From: Armadillidium nasatum
Lineage: Eukaryota; Arthropoda; Malacostraca; Isopoda; Armadillidiidae
Assembly (NCBI GenBank): GCA_009176605.1
Contig: SEYY01005437.1
Coordinates: 7,501-35,000 of the forward strand
DNA: 27,500 nucleotides
Reading direction: 5' to 3'
Both the position numbers and the translations under genes were made by a program. Position 1 is the first letter of the stretch; every line of letters begins with the position of its first letter. Below are positions 1-9,355 of this stretch, piece after piece. The notes beneath the pieces were generated by a model. The model had not been told where the DNA came from, did not search any database, and saw only the letters and a list, made by a program, of their open reading frames with translations.

Positions 1-836
1 ATTTCTAGACAAATCTTTATTCTAGAATATTTTAAATTCCTGGAACAGGTTCCAGGTTCTAAAAATCTAAAGTTGATACTATATAAATTTTCATTTTTAT
101 AGAATCAACAAAATTCTTAGAATAATTTCTAAGTTCTAATTATCTAAATTTTCTAGAATTTATTTCTGGAAACAAAATATATTTATTTGAGTTTTACATG
201 TCTAATTATACTTCATTAATATTGAAATCTGATTAAAGTAACGAATAATCAGTTACATTATTTATCAGTATCGGTGTCTACTATTAATCAGTTACATTAT
301 TTATCAGTATAATCGGTTTACTATACAACTTATAATTGTGACTGGTAAAAATTAATTTGTGTCTATATTATAATAAATTAAATTATTATAATTTCTATAA
401 ACGTGATTGGAAATTGTGTACTTGACAGTGATCGCTGGTCAAAGGTGACTTCAAAACAACAAAGTGTTGTTCGTCCCCAGTACCAACATATAACTTACTC
501 ATCATTCTAGCAAAATTTACTGTACACATATTCTTCAAATCACTATAATAATTCTTCTTTAACAACTATACTAGGTTAGGCTCAAATTAATTTTTCTAAC
601 TGTTTATTTTCATTACATTTAGAGACTAGCACTTCTTGCTATTATTAGTCTCTCATTTCTATCTTACATCTTCTCTAATCACGGTTCAATTTTGGTTCTT
701 CAATACAGTGAAATAGCAAGTTCCGTGGTTAATTGTGTTAATGTTTCATTGTATTGAAGGAGGATTTTGTCGTTTTCCCCCCTTCTGGTAACAACATTCG
801 CCGGGTTAGCTTTAGTTGCCAGAAGAAAAAGCGACA
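1..836 (+). repeat. 5' LTR, 3' portion
   Basis: This stretch aligns along its length to 11012-11805. It ends in GCGACA at 831-836, giving the canonical CA end, followed by TTTT and then a TGG that could open a primer binding site. Identity is uneven: positions 580-765 differ from the 3' copy at about two sites, whereas 1-350 differ often and by indels. The left part of this LTR, including its promoter, is outside the window. A purine-rich GAAGGAGGA lies near 757-765 and the conserved terminal block carries TTGCCAGAAGAAAAAGC. Confidence 0.85.
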
Positions 837-840
837 TTTT

Positions 841-857
841 TGGCGCCTTCAACGTTT
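841..857 (+). other. candidate primer binding site
   Basis: TGGCGCCTTCAACGTTT starts four bases after the CA end of the 5' LTR, where minus-strand priming sites sit in LTR retrotransposons. The first seven bases (TGGCGCC) match the complement of the 3' end of tRNA-Lys; beyond that I cannot match a tRNA. The position is the main evidence and the primer identity is open. Confidence 0.45.
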
Positions 858-1018
858 TAATATTGACCCTTTTTTGACCCCTTGTGTGTGAATCGGCTTC
901 ACGTATCAGGGGGTTGCTCTTGAGCATCCTGGTAGTCTCTGGAAGGTGGTGGCCTTTAGGTGGGTCACCTGCCCCCCCCTTTATCAGGGCTACTGTTTTC
1001 TTCCCCCTCTGGCGTTTT

Positions 1019-1159
1019 GTGGCTTCCTTTCCCCTTCCCTTTCCCCTTGAAGCCACATTAACATTTCCTCTCCCCTGTATACAGAGGGCCTTTCCCCTTT
1101 CTGTTGGGGAAACCACCCGTATAAAGTGGTACTCTTTATACCAGTTAGGGAGGTTCCCT
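1019..1159 (+). other. cluster of RNA stem-loops in element leader
   Basis: Several perfect inverted repeats lie side by side. GTGGCTTC (1019-1026) pairs with GAAGCCAC (1049-1056) around a pyrimidine-rich loop. TTTCCCC (1091-1097) pairs with GGGGAAA (1106-1112). CCAC (1113-1116) could pair with GTGG (1126-1129), or GGTA (1128-1131) with TACC (1139-1142). AGGG (1147-1150) pairs with CCCT (1156-1159). The region directly follows the primer site, so it would be in the 5' untranslated RNA, where packaging or dimerisation signals usually lie. That role is inference. Confidence 0.5.
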
Positions 1160-1213
1160 TTGCCGGCGATTGGTGCAAGTATACAATTGTGGGAGTAGAA
1201 ATTTTTCTATTTT

Positions 1214-1350
<137 letters not shown>

Positions 1351-1397
1351 TTTTTTAAATTTTTTTTTTATAAATAAACCTATATAATAATTATAGG

Positions 1398-1525
1398 GCC
1401 TATTTAAATAGGCTTTTGGCTTGTTGAGGCCTTCAACATTTTTATTAAATATAACTTGTGTACCGGATTGAGGGGCCTACATAACACCCACCTTGGAATA
1501 TTTTTATAAATTTTTTATATTCCAA
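1398..1525. other. 16-bp palindrome and 9-bp stem-loop
   Basis: GCCTATTTAAATAGGC at 1398-1413 is a perfect 16-bp palindrome. TTGGAATAT (1493-1501) pairs with ATATTCCAA (1517-1525) around a 15-base T/A loop. Both lie in the untranslated leader. Between them is a moderately GC-rich stretch that reads GGGGCCTACATAACACCCACC; no function is evident. Confidence 0.6.
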
Positions 1526-1850
1526 TAAGGTCTACTAAAGTAGGGCCTATTATTTTTTTTTTTTTTGTATATATAACATTCTAGTATTAAGTAATTACTT
1601 TAAAATTTAAGTACAATATTTTTATTCGTTATTAGAAATATTTACAAAATATTTTTAATATTTTTTAGCTATTAATTTAGCTTATTTTTTTTATTATTAT
1701 TTAGCTTTATAATAGCTCTCTTTTTTTTTTTTTTTTTTGAATATTTTATATAATACTATTATTTGGTTATTTCTAGTTTTTGAAATAATTTTTGATACTA
1801 TTTAGTACTGCTCGTACTCTCTAATATTTTTGAAAAATTTATAGTACTGT
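1526..1850. other. leader, T-rich, no gene seen
   Basis: Low-complexity T-rich sequence with several T runs of 10 to 18 bases (around 1553-1566 and 1722-1738). No open frame, promoter or recognisable motif is evident. Confidence 0.6.
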
Positions 1851-2120
1851 CTAGTACTATTTAACAATATATCATAAATTTTTAGTACTTTTTTCTAGTA
1901 CTATTCAATATTCTTAAATATATCGTAAATTTTTAAGTACTTTTTTTTTTAGTACTTTTCAATATTCTTAAATATATCATAAATTTTTAAGTACTTTTTT
2001 CTAGTACTATTCAATATTCTTAAATATATCGTAAATTTTTAAGTACTTTTTTTTTAGTACTTTTCAATATTCTTAAATATATCAAATTTTAAGTACTTTT
2101 TTCTAGTACTATTCAATATT
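1850..2120. repeat. tandem repeat, period about 53-58 bp
   Basis: About five units share TTTTTAAGTACTTTTTT, then AGTACT..TTCAATATTC and TTAAATATATC. Units alternate between CTAGTACTATTC and TTAGTACTTTTC versions, as if a two-unit block had been duplicated. It is in the retroelement leader. Confidence 0.8.
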
Positions 2121-2149
2121 CTTTAATATTTTGTAATTTTTTAAAAATT

Positions 2150-2605
2150 TTTTGTAACCTTTTAGTTCACTTTAATAATTTTCAATACTTTTTAGTACAC
2201 TTTAACAAATATCGATACTTTTCGATACTTTTTATTACACCTTAACAAATATCGATACTTTTCAATACTTTTTAGTACACTTTAATAATTTTCGATACTT
2301 TTCGATACTTTTTAGTATACTTTAATAATTTTTGATACTTTTCAATACTTTTTAATACACTTTAATAATTTTCGATACTTTTCGATACTTTTCGATACTT
2401 TTTAGTATACTTTAATAATTTTTGATATTTTTCAATACTTTTTAGTACACTTTAATAATTTTCGATACTTTTCGATACTTTTTAGTACACTTTAACAATT
2501 ATCGATACTTTTCGATACTTTTTAGTACACTTTAATAATTTTCGATACTTTTCGATACTTTTTAGTACACTTTAATAATTTTCGATACTTTTTGATACTT
2601 TTAAG
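2150..2605. repeat. tandem repeat, period about 39-49 bp
   Basis: Around ten units of the form TTTTAGTACAC, TTTAATAATT, then TTTCGATAC repeated once to three times. Length differences between units are mostly gains or losses of the 10-base TTTTCGATAC subunit. It shares the AGTAC core with the upstream array and probably arose from it. Poly-T runs follow at 2640-2657 and 2740-2761. Confidence 0.85.
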
Positions 2606-2619
2606 CCAAGTTGGTTTAA

Positions 2620-3051
2620 TTTTTTGATTATTGGATCATTTTTTTTTTTTTTTTTTTGTTTAAGGTGAAGTACTTGAACTTTTTGGACTTCCCTCTCGTA
2701 CTTAATCATAATTTTTGTTTATTTTATTTTATTTTATTTTTTTTTTTTTTTTTTTTTTTTTATTTGGCATTTAAGCCTTATTTCAACAAATTAATTGGTC
2801 CTTTGACCTCCTTTGTATATATTTGTGGCTAATTGATTTCTTTTATGAAATCTCCTTAGATTTAATTACATTTAAGTATTATTTTCAATTTATTTCAATA
2901 TATTTGAAATAACTTAGTATTAAGTTACTCTTAAGTGATTATACATATTTTATAGTTTCTTTATAGAAACTTTATTACTTTAAGTAACAATTAGTCTTTT
3001 AAAAGACTTTAATCCTTATTTACATAATTATAACAAACAATTTCATTAAAA
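2620..3051 (+). other. leader before gag, no gene seen
   Basis: T-rich untranslated sequence with long T tracts, then ordinary AT-rich sequence leading to the gag start. AACAATTTCATTAAAAATGG surrounds the first gag ATG, with an A at -3 and G at +4, a good eukaryotic start context. Confidence 0.5.
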
Positions 3052-4167
3052 ATGGCTAACTCCGATCCAAATTCTGATATGTCGGATGTTAAACGTTTGG
3101 ATATCGCCAAGAGACAACGTAAAGCATTACGATCTCGTGCAACAAAATCTATCAATGAAATTGATAAAATAATTAATAATCCTGATCCCTAATGTGAGTA
3201 AACTATCTACATTTGTAGACATATTAGAAGGCATTTTAACTGACTTAGATGAAGTAAATGCCATCATTCAGGATTCATTGTCGGACGATGCATTCGCTAA
3301 GGATGATGATGAATGTTTTGAACGACAAATAATCATTACTAATTCAATTAAATCCACTAATTTATTTATAAAAAATCTCCAAGGAGATTCTAATCCTACT
3401 TCAGATACCCCTACTACTACTACTGAAGTTCCTCGTGAACCGGAAGCCTTTAAGCTTCCAACAAAACGTCTCCCAACCTTTGATGGAGATATACTTGCAT
3501 TTTCCACATTTATGGAAATTTTTGAAACAAATGTTGAAAACAGGGGGTATTCTGATATTAACAAATTAAACTTATTACTCGATTGCTTAAAAGGCCCTGC
3601 CTTAAAACTTGTCTCAGGTTACGCCGTTACAGGTAGTAACTATCAAGTCATTTTAAATGACCTCAAAAGGGATTTTGGAAATCCCGCTAAAGTCAAAGAG
3701 ACTTTAATATCAAAATTACTCAATATAAATTCACCTAAATATGATTATACTGAATTATATCAGTTTAAGGCTGATATACATTGTTATGTCGAGTCACTCA
3801 AAACCAAAGGTATGATTAATTCATGTACCAGTTGCTCCACACTCTTAGGAGTACTCTTAGCTAAAAAACTTCCATCTCAGATCAGAGAAAAGATTCTCTG
3901 GAAAACTTCAGACAATAAAACTGAAGACACTTGGACTTTGGAGTCCTTAATTAATAACTTAAATCAAACTTTAACTGTCTTAGAAGCATCTGGACAGACT
4001 TTATCTTCCAACACAAAGGGAGATAAATCAACTTCTAAAAATTCCAACCCTTCTTCATCTTCCACTAATAAATGGAAGTCTACTGGGACAAGACCTAAAC
4101 AAACAACTGTATTAACTACAATGCAGTCCAATTTCTCATCACAAACCAACAACAATAGTAATAATAA

Positions 4168-4216
<49 letters not shown>

Positions 4217-4544
4217 TAAAATGTAGGTTTTGTCGCAATAAACATCATTCAACTGAATGTAACTTACTACCCACTCCTGAATTACGTAAGGAAGTGGCAC
4301 AAACTCACAATTGGTGTCTTAAATGTTTGGCTTATACACACATCCTACACAGGAGTGCCAAAGCAATAAAACTTGTTTTTATTGCAAATCCTCAGAGCAT
4401 CATTCTGCTCTTTGTAATCAAAATAAAAAACCGGAACGTGTTACACTTCCGTCTACTTCTACAACTAATCTCGCTACTACTCTTACATCACGTAGCAATG
4501 GAGTGGCTTTACCCATTGCTGATGTAACTATATTCAAAGGGTAA
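3052..4544 (+). pseudogene. gag: BEL/Pao gag, frameshifted
   Basis: Encodes the capsid-type structural protein of the element. The first 46 codons (3052-3189) run from a well-placed ATG to TAA; the frame then moves by +1 and stays open from about 3194 to 4219. The middle part (about 3470-3990) is the DUF1759-like gag core with the LPTFDGD motif. A serine/asparagine-rich linker follows (4010-4216). Three zinc knuckles come next: Cys codons 4222-4258 (CX2C...C), a WCLKC block at 4312-4326, and CFYC...HH...C at 4374-4416. Frame changes occur near 3187-3192, within the AAT repeat near 4160-4216, and in an AC run at 4336-4342. Knuckle spacing and order match Pao-type gag. Family certain, integrity lost. 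Confidence 0.85.
4158..4216. repeat. (AAT)n microsatellite inside gag linker
   Basis: About 19 triplets, read as asparagine codons in the zinc-knuckle frame and in the sequence just before the array, but as isoleucine (ATA) codons after an AAAAT phase change near 4166-4170. In the upstream frame it ends at TAA 4217-4219. Confidence 0.9.
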
Positions 4545-4545
4545 A

Positions 4546-5058
4546 AAACCTATAATGATTCGTACACTTTGTGATCAGGCGTCTCAAAGGACTCTGGTCA
4601 CTAAATCAATTACTAAATTACTCAATTGTGTTCCTCACTCTAAAATAAACATTGCTATTAATGGCATTAATCACAAGGGTGTTCCTTCTGAACACAATGT
4701 TGTAACGCTTAATATTACAACTAAAGAAGGAACTATACCCGTTTCTGCAATCGTTGTGGATTATCTTCCCAATGATCTCAACATTCCTGGATTAACCAAA
4801 ACCACTAAAATGCTCAGGAAACATCACATTCCACTTGCAAATCCCTTTCCTACTAGTGATAGGGTTTCTGATATCGGAATTCTGCTTGGAGCAGATCACT
4901 TAAATAAGTTTCTCAAGTCTTTTGAGAAAATTCATGACGTTAACCTCATGAAAACCAATCTTGGTCACATCATATGGGGCCAATTACCCTTTACCTCAAG
5001 TAACTCTGATTCTCAGGTTACTGTTGTGTCCTCATTTCGAACTGAGAATTCAATTTAA
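4546..5058 (+). pseudogene. pro: A17-type aspartic protease region of pol
   Basis: The retropepsin-like peptidase A17 that processes the polyprotein. An open frame runs from about 4543 to TAA at 5056-5058. The active-site block reads RTLCDQASQRTLVT with the aspartate codon at 4573-4575; A17 enzymes usually have D-S/Q-G, so alanine replaces the glycine here. The later ILLGADH motif (4888-4908) and the IWGQLP motif (about 4972-4989) agree with A17 family structure. It is separated from gag by a +1 frame change at the GGG of 4539-4541 and from reverse transcriptase by another near 5048-5058. In the family all these domains form one polyprotein. Confidence 0.8.
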
Positions 5059-6118
5059 TGAGGAAATAAACCATTCTCAACTGTCATTTATTAACAATGA
5101 CAAAATTTCAACTCCTTCTTTCACTACATGTGAGGAAGGAAACTCCTTAACCACATCCTTGATTAATGAGGATGAAAATTTAATACCACCCATTTCAAAT
5201 GGGAATTCTAATCAAAACTCCACAAAGGACTTAGATCGTTTGTGGTCTCTTTCGCACATCGGCATCCTTCCCAGCGAACAGTTTACTGATGCCGAAAAAA
5301 CTACTTTAGACTCCTTTAAGGACAATCTACGTTTCGAAAATGGTAGATATATTGTTGCTTTACCCTGGCGCGACAATCATCCTCCACTTCCGGATAACTA
5401 CGCTCTTTCAAAATGCCGCTTATATAGTGTTTTGAAAAAACTCAGAGATAATCCTCAACTCCTTCAATCATACAATGACGTGATTAAGGACCAACTCTCT
5501 CGTGATTTCATTGAGGAGATTAAACCCTCCACTCCTCTTCATCCTGAATCTAAATTACACTACCTCCCCCACCATGGGGTACGGAAATCATCTTCAACAA
5601 CCGCCCTGAGGCTAGTTTATGATTGTTCCTCAGGAAATCCTTCTTTAAACCAATGTTTATACAGCGGCCCATCTCTCATCACTGACTTAGGTACCCTACT
5701 ACTTAAGTTTCGTATCAAACCTTATGCTACCTCCTCAGATATTGAAAAGGCATTTTTGGGCATTCGTTTGGCTGAAAAGGATCGAGACTCAACTCGGTTT
5801 TTATGGGTCAGAGATCCATCTGACCCTAATTCTCCTCTTGTGACTTATCGCTTTAAGTCAGTATTGTTTGGTGCTACTTGTAGCCCGTTTTTATTGGCTG
5901 CATGTCTTCATCACCACGTAAATCAATCTGAAATAGCTCATAAAGACGCTATTTTAGAGCAAATCTATGTAGACAATCTCTTTGGAACTTTTGAAAACGA
6001 AAAGGAGATTGAATCATACTTCCTTGACACACGATCTTTGTTTAACAAAGCCGGTCTTAACTTGAGGGAATGGGCTTCTAACTCTTCCCTCGCAACTTCT
6101 ATGTTCCAGAACCCATAA
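5053..6118 (+). pseudogene. pol: BEL/Pao reverse transcriptase region of pol
   Basis: RNA-directed DNA polymerase core. The open frame ends at TAA 6116-6118. Visible family motifs in order: LSHIGILP (about 5250), FENGRYIVALPW (5335-5370), LRLVYDCS (5608-5631), LNQCLYSGP, the first catalytic aspartate in SDIEKAF (5737-5757), RFLWVRDP, LFGATCSPFLL, and the catalytic box YVDN at 5966-5977. YVDN in place of YVDD is, from memory, common in Pao elements, so it need not mean inactivity. No in-frame stop occurs within the domain. The frame is entered after a +1 change near 5048-5058 and left after another at the CCC of 6112-6114. Confidence 0.88.
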
Positions 6119-6119
6119 A

Positions 6120-6338
6120 TTGGGCATAGAAGGAAATCTCATAAAAATTTTAGGCATGGAATGGGATGTTAGTTCCGACACCATGTCTTATCCTCTCCGT
6201 ACTATTAACCCTGAAGCTAACACCAAACGTAAAATTCTACAAAATGTAGCTTCTATCTTCGACCCTCTTGGTGTTTTATCACCAGTAATCATCAGAGGTA
6301 AAATACTTCTACAAAAAATTTGGAAATTAAAACTTAAA
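6120..6338 (+). pseudogene. pol: reverse transcriptase thumb/connection segment
   Basis: Short segment in a third frame that links reverse transcriptase to RNase H. It carries KILGMEWDVSSD and the strongly conserved BEL/Pao block ASIFDPLGVLSPV (about 6249-6287), followed by KILLQKIW. The frame changes again by +1 at the AAA of 6336-6338, after which the sequence continues as WDVKIPEPL in the RNase H-integrase frame. A TAA at 6417-6419 terminates the present frame out of register. Confidence 0.85.
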
Positions 6339-8625
6339 CTGGGATGTAAAAATTCCAGAACCTCTTCAAAAGGAATGGAGAACCATTTCAAAACATTTTC
6401 AAAATTGTCTTGGCTTTAAATTACCTCGACAACTCATCTACACGCAAGAAGTAGAACTTCATGCTTTCTCAGATGCCTCTGGCTCAGCTTATGCTACAGT
6501 AGTATATGTGGTGTCTCGTCTGGATACCACTCCAATTTCTAATTTACTTATAGCAAAGGTAAAGGTTTCACCCATTAAGGAACTTTCCATTCCTCGATTG
6601 GAATTGATGGGAGCTCTCCTTTCTTCTCGTTTGCTAAAATTTGTAATAAACACCTTTAACAATATTCTCGTCTTTAAAAACATTTATGCTTGGAGTGATA
6701 GTCAGGTGACTCTTCAATGGCTGCACTCTCAAAAACAACTCCCCACCTTTAATCAAAATAGGGTGGACGAGATTCGTAAAAACATTCCCTCAGCAGAATG
6801 GAAATATGTACCAGCAGAATACAATCCTGCGGATCTGGCTTCACGTGGGTCAGATTACAAATATATATTCTCTAAACTATGGGGTTCAGGTCCCCCTTGG
6901 ATTTTAGATCCTCCAAATTGGCCTGTATGGAAGGATCATCCTTCCCTTCCCACCGGAGGTGAGGAAACTTCTGTAGTAACTACCACTGTTATTGTAGACC
7001 CCCCTCAGTCCGGTATAATAAATTTACAATTGTACTCTTCTTTAAATAAAATCTTGCGTATTACCAAATTAGTAATTCGTTTTATAAATAATTTGAAAAA
7101 ATTAAAACCTTTAAATAAATCTATAATTAAACCAAAATTCTCTCACCAGTTCTCCATTGAAGAGAATCAGAATGCGGAACTGTATTGGATTCGAACCATT
7201 CAGGGAGAATTTTTTAAATCCGAATTAAATCATTTCCATAATAATTCACTTATAACACCATTATGTAAACAATTAAACTTAATTCTAGTAAATGGGATTC
7301 TTCGTTGTGACAGGCGATTAGGTAATTCTTTACTTCCCTATGACACTAAGTTTCCTATTCTACTTCCCTTTAATTGTTATTTTACAAAACTACTTATTAG
7401 GGATACTCATTTATACCATCACCATTTAGGTACTTCTGAACTTCTACTTATCATTCGTAGAAAATACTATTTTTCTCGTATGAGAACTACAATTAAAAAG
7501 GTCACACGACCTTGTGTACTTTGTAAACGTCTTCAGGCAGTACATTATCGTCCTGCTCCTTTAGCAGCATTGCCCAAGGCTAGGGTAATGGATACTAAAC
7601 CATTTTCTACTATTGGTGTTGACTTAACAGGTCATTTCTTTATTAAAACTCCAAAATCATGCACTGTTAAGTGTTATATTGTTTTATTTACTTGTGCTAC
7701 TACTCGGGCTGTGCATCTGGAACTTGTTCTAGATAACAGTACTGAATCCTTTCTTCTTGCACTACGTCGTTTCATAAGCAGACGTGGAGTGCCTACTCTA
7801 ATTTATTCAGATAATGCAACTTACTTCCAAGCATCTTCTCAATACCTCAAACAGTTACATGTTCTACCTTCTGTTAGAGATTTTTTATCTCAACACTCCA
7901 TTTATTGGAGGTTCAACCCAGCTCGTAGTAGCCATTTTGGTGGTTTTTTTGAGAGAATTATAGGAATCACTAAACTACATTTGAAACGTACTTTAAACAA
8001 AGCTCTCATATCGTATGATGAGTTTTATACTATCTTAACTGAAGTTGAGTCTGTACTCAATTGTCGACCTCTTACCTATGTAGGGGATGAACTTCAATGT
8101 GAAGACCCTCTTACTCCTTCTCATTTGCTAATGGGATATAAACTTAACTCTTTACCAGTTCCTCAAGAACTTTCAGATTCAGATACAACATATTTGGATC
8201 CTATCAAAATTAATAAACGTTACAGATATCTTCTCTCCCTCATTTCCAAATTTCATTCTTCTTGGGAGAAAGATTATCTTATTAATCTCAAACAAACTTG
8301 GAATGTCTCTGGTAGAAACAACATTTCTGTCGGAGATGTTGTTTTAATTGAGGACGACGGTCCTCGTCTAAAATGGCGTTTAGGTGTCATTAAAACCCTT
8401 TATACTTCTCCTGACGGTCATGTGAGATCGGTTTCCCTGACCACAAAAAATGGTGAAATAACTCGTGCAGTCATACATTTGTATCCTCTAGAGATTCACT
8501 CTAATATATTTGATTCTTCATCTTCAGAAGAATCTCTCGCTAATTTAACTCCTCCGAGGAGATTAGAACGTCAAGCTAGTGCCTTGGCTAAACAACGAAT
8601 AAGAGCTATTGTTGACCAAGAATAA
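6331..8625 (+). CDS. pol: RNase H - integrase - C-terminal domain of pol
   Basis: One frame is open for 2.3 kb; the first ATG within it is 6508, but homology starts upstream near 6340, so this is the tail of a polyprotein rather than a separate gene. RNase H residues are seen as FSDAS (Asp 6472-6474), PRLELMG, WSDSQVT and NPADLASRG. The integrase zinc domain has His around 7408-7425 and CVLC at 7513-7524. The DDE core has Asp at 7621-7623 (GVDLTG), Asp at 7810-7812 (SDN) and Glu at 7951-7953 (FFERI), with 46 residues between the last two, the long spacing expected for BEL/Pao. The end (about 8280-8490) matches the DUF5641-like domain (WRLGVI, PDGHVRS, PLE). All catalytic residues are present. 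Confidence 0.9.
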   Translation, partial: NLNWDVKIPEPLQKEWRTISKHFQNCLGFKLPRQLIYTQEVELHAFSDASGSAYATVVYVVSRLDTTPISNLLIAKVKVSPIKELSIPRLELMGALLSSRLLKFVINTFNNILVFKNIYAWSDSQVTLQWLHSQKQLPTFNQNRVDEIRKNIPSAEWKYVPAEYNPADLASRGSDYKYIFSKLWGSGPPWILDPPNWPVWKDHPSLPTGGEETSVVTTTVIVDPPQSGIINLQLYSSLNKILRITKLVIRFINNLKKLKPLNKSIIKPKFSHQFSIEENQNAELYWIRTIQGEFFKSELNHFHNNSLITPLCKQLNLILVNGILRCDRRLGNSLLPYDTKFPILLPFNCYFTKLLIRDTHLYHHHLGTSELLLIIRRKYYFSRMRTTIKKVTRPCVLCKRLQAVHYRPAPLAALPKARVMDTKPFSTIGVDLTGHFFIKTPKSCTVKCYIVLFTCATTRAVHLELVLDNSTESFLLALRRFISRRGVPTLIYSDNATYFQASSQYLKQLHVLPSVRDFLSQHSIYWRFNPARSSHFGGFFERIIGITKLHLKRTLNKALISYDEFYTILTEVESVLNCRPLTYVGDELQCEDPLTPSHLLMGYKLNSLPVPQELSDSDTTYLDPIKINKRYRYLLSLISKFHSSWEKDYLINLKQTWNVSGRNNISVGDVVLIEDDGPRLKWRLGVIKTLYTSPDGHVRSVSLTTKNGEITRAVIHLYPLEIHSNIFDSSSSEESLANLTPPRRLERQASALAKQRIRAIVDQE

Positions 8626-8947
8626 TCTCTACTCGTTGTCCTCATACCTTTACATTTACTACATTTAGACAATACATTACACATACGCAGTAATGTCTTT
8701 TACTATTGTACATTTTATACAACTCTTTAAAACTTTTTCTTTATCATCTGTCTGTCTCAATGGCGTGAATGATATCCTTATCCTCTCCTTTGAAATGAGT
8801 TTACTCATTTCTTCTTTTTTTTTTCCTTGCATACTTCTCTTCCGGGTTTTGGCTTCAGTCTTGGCATGTCGCTTCTCCCTCTTCCTTGAGGGTTTGTACT
8901 TTCTGACGTCCTCCCTGTTTGCAGTGCCTCTCTGGGGGGTCGGTTAA
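8626..8947 (+). other. 3' untranslated end of internal region, small hydrophobic ORF
   Basis: Follows the integrase stop. A frame from ATG 8693 to TAA 8945-8947 would give 84 residues, very rich in Leu, Phe and Ser, but this follows from T-rich sequence and no envelope motif, signal peptide plus cleavage site or cysteine pattern supports a protein. The segment ends in TCTGGGGGGTCGGTTAA, a candidate polypurine-tract region just before a TGTTC. Confidence 0.35.
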
Positions 8948-8952
8948 TGTTC
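8932..8952 (+). other. candidate polypurine tract and start of 3' LTR
   Basis: GGGGGG at 8934-8939 is followed by TCGGTTAA and then TGTTC at 8948. BEL/Pao LTRs often begin with TGTTC after a G-rich plus-strand primer, and the LTR end GCGACA gives the matching CA. The tract is interrupted by pyrimidines, and the corresponding edge of the 5' LTR is outside the window, so the boundary is provisional. Confidence 0.3.
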
Positions 8953-9240
8953 TTGTTGTACTCCTGGAAGGTCTCCCTGCCTAAGTAATGTGGACAAATT
9001 GGATTATATTTTTTTTTTTTTTAGAAAAGGAAAAAGTTCCTTCGAGTTCAGTCATCCCTACTTTCACAAGGTTTTAACCCTAGTGTTATTTTTCATGCAA
9101 CACTCTGTATGGAAATAGCACACCCGGATTTTTCTGGCATCCCGTGGTGTAAAACCCATAGTTGTGATGTCAGGGGATTCGGCAGGTAGGTTTTTTCACT
9201 ATATTCTCTCACTACCGATGACTGAACAAACTATGCGAAA

Positions 9241-9355
9241 GGGGTTCTACCCCACTGAAAATAAAAAATGGGGCTCTGCCCCACTGTTTGGAGAAAGGGG
9301 TTTACCCCACACTGTTGAAAGGGAATCTTCCCGCTTGGTTGGAAAGGGTTGCCTT
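9241..9355 (+). repeat. array of five short hairpins, spacing about 26 bp
   Basis: GGGG/CCCC at 9241-9253, TGGGG/CCCCA at 9269-9283, GGGG/CCCC at 9297-9308, GGG/CCC at 9321-9332, AAGG/CCTT at 9344-9355. Each has a 4-6 base loop and each is preceded by an A-rich or GGAGAAA-like spacer and followed by (C)ACTG-like sequence in the first three. The arms change together from unit to unit. Confidence 0.7.

Noticed and set aside
700-1198. Frames of 62-138 codons on both strands within the end of the 5' LTR and the leader
   Set aside because: They cross the LTR end and the primer site, have no homology I recognise, and lie on stem-loop-rich untranslated sequence.
3187-4541. Programmed ribosomal frameshifting between gag and pol
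   Set aside because: Frame changes also occur inside gag and inside RT, at too many sites and mixed sizes; damage or assembly error explains them better.
8693-8947. Possible envelope-like gene after integrase
   Set aside because: Hydrophobicity follows from T-rich DNA; no cysteine pattern, cleavage site or length suitable for an envelope protein.
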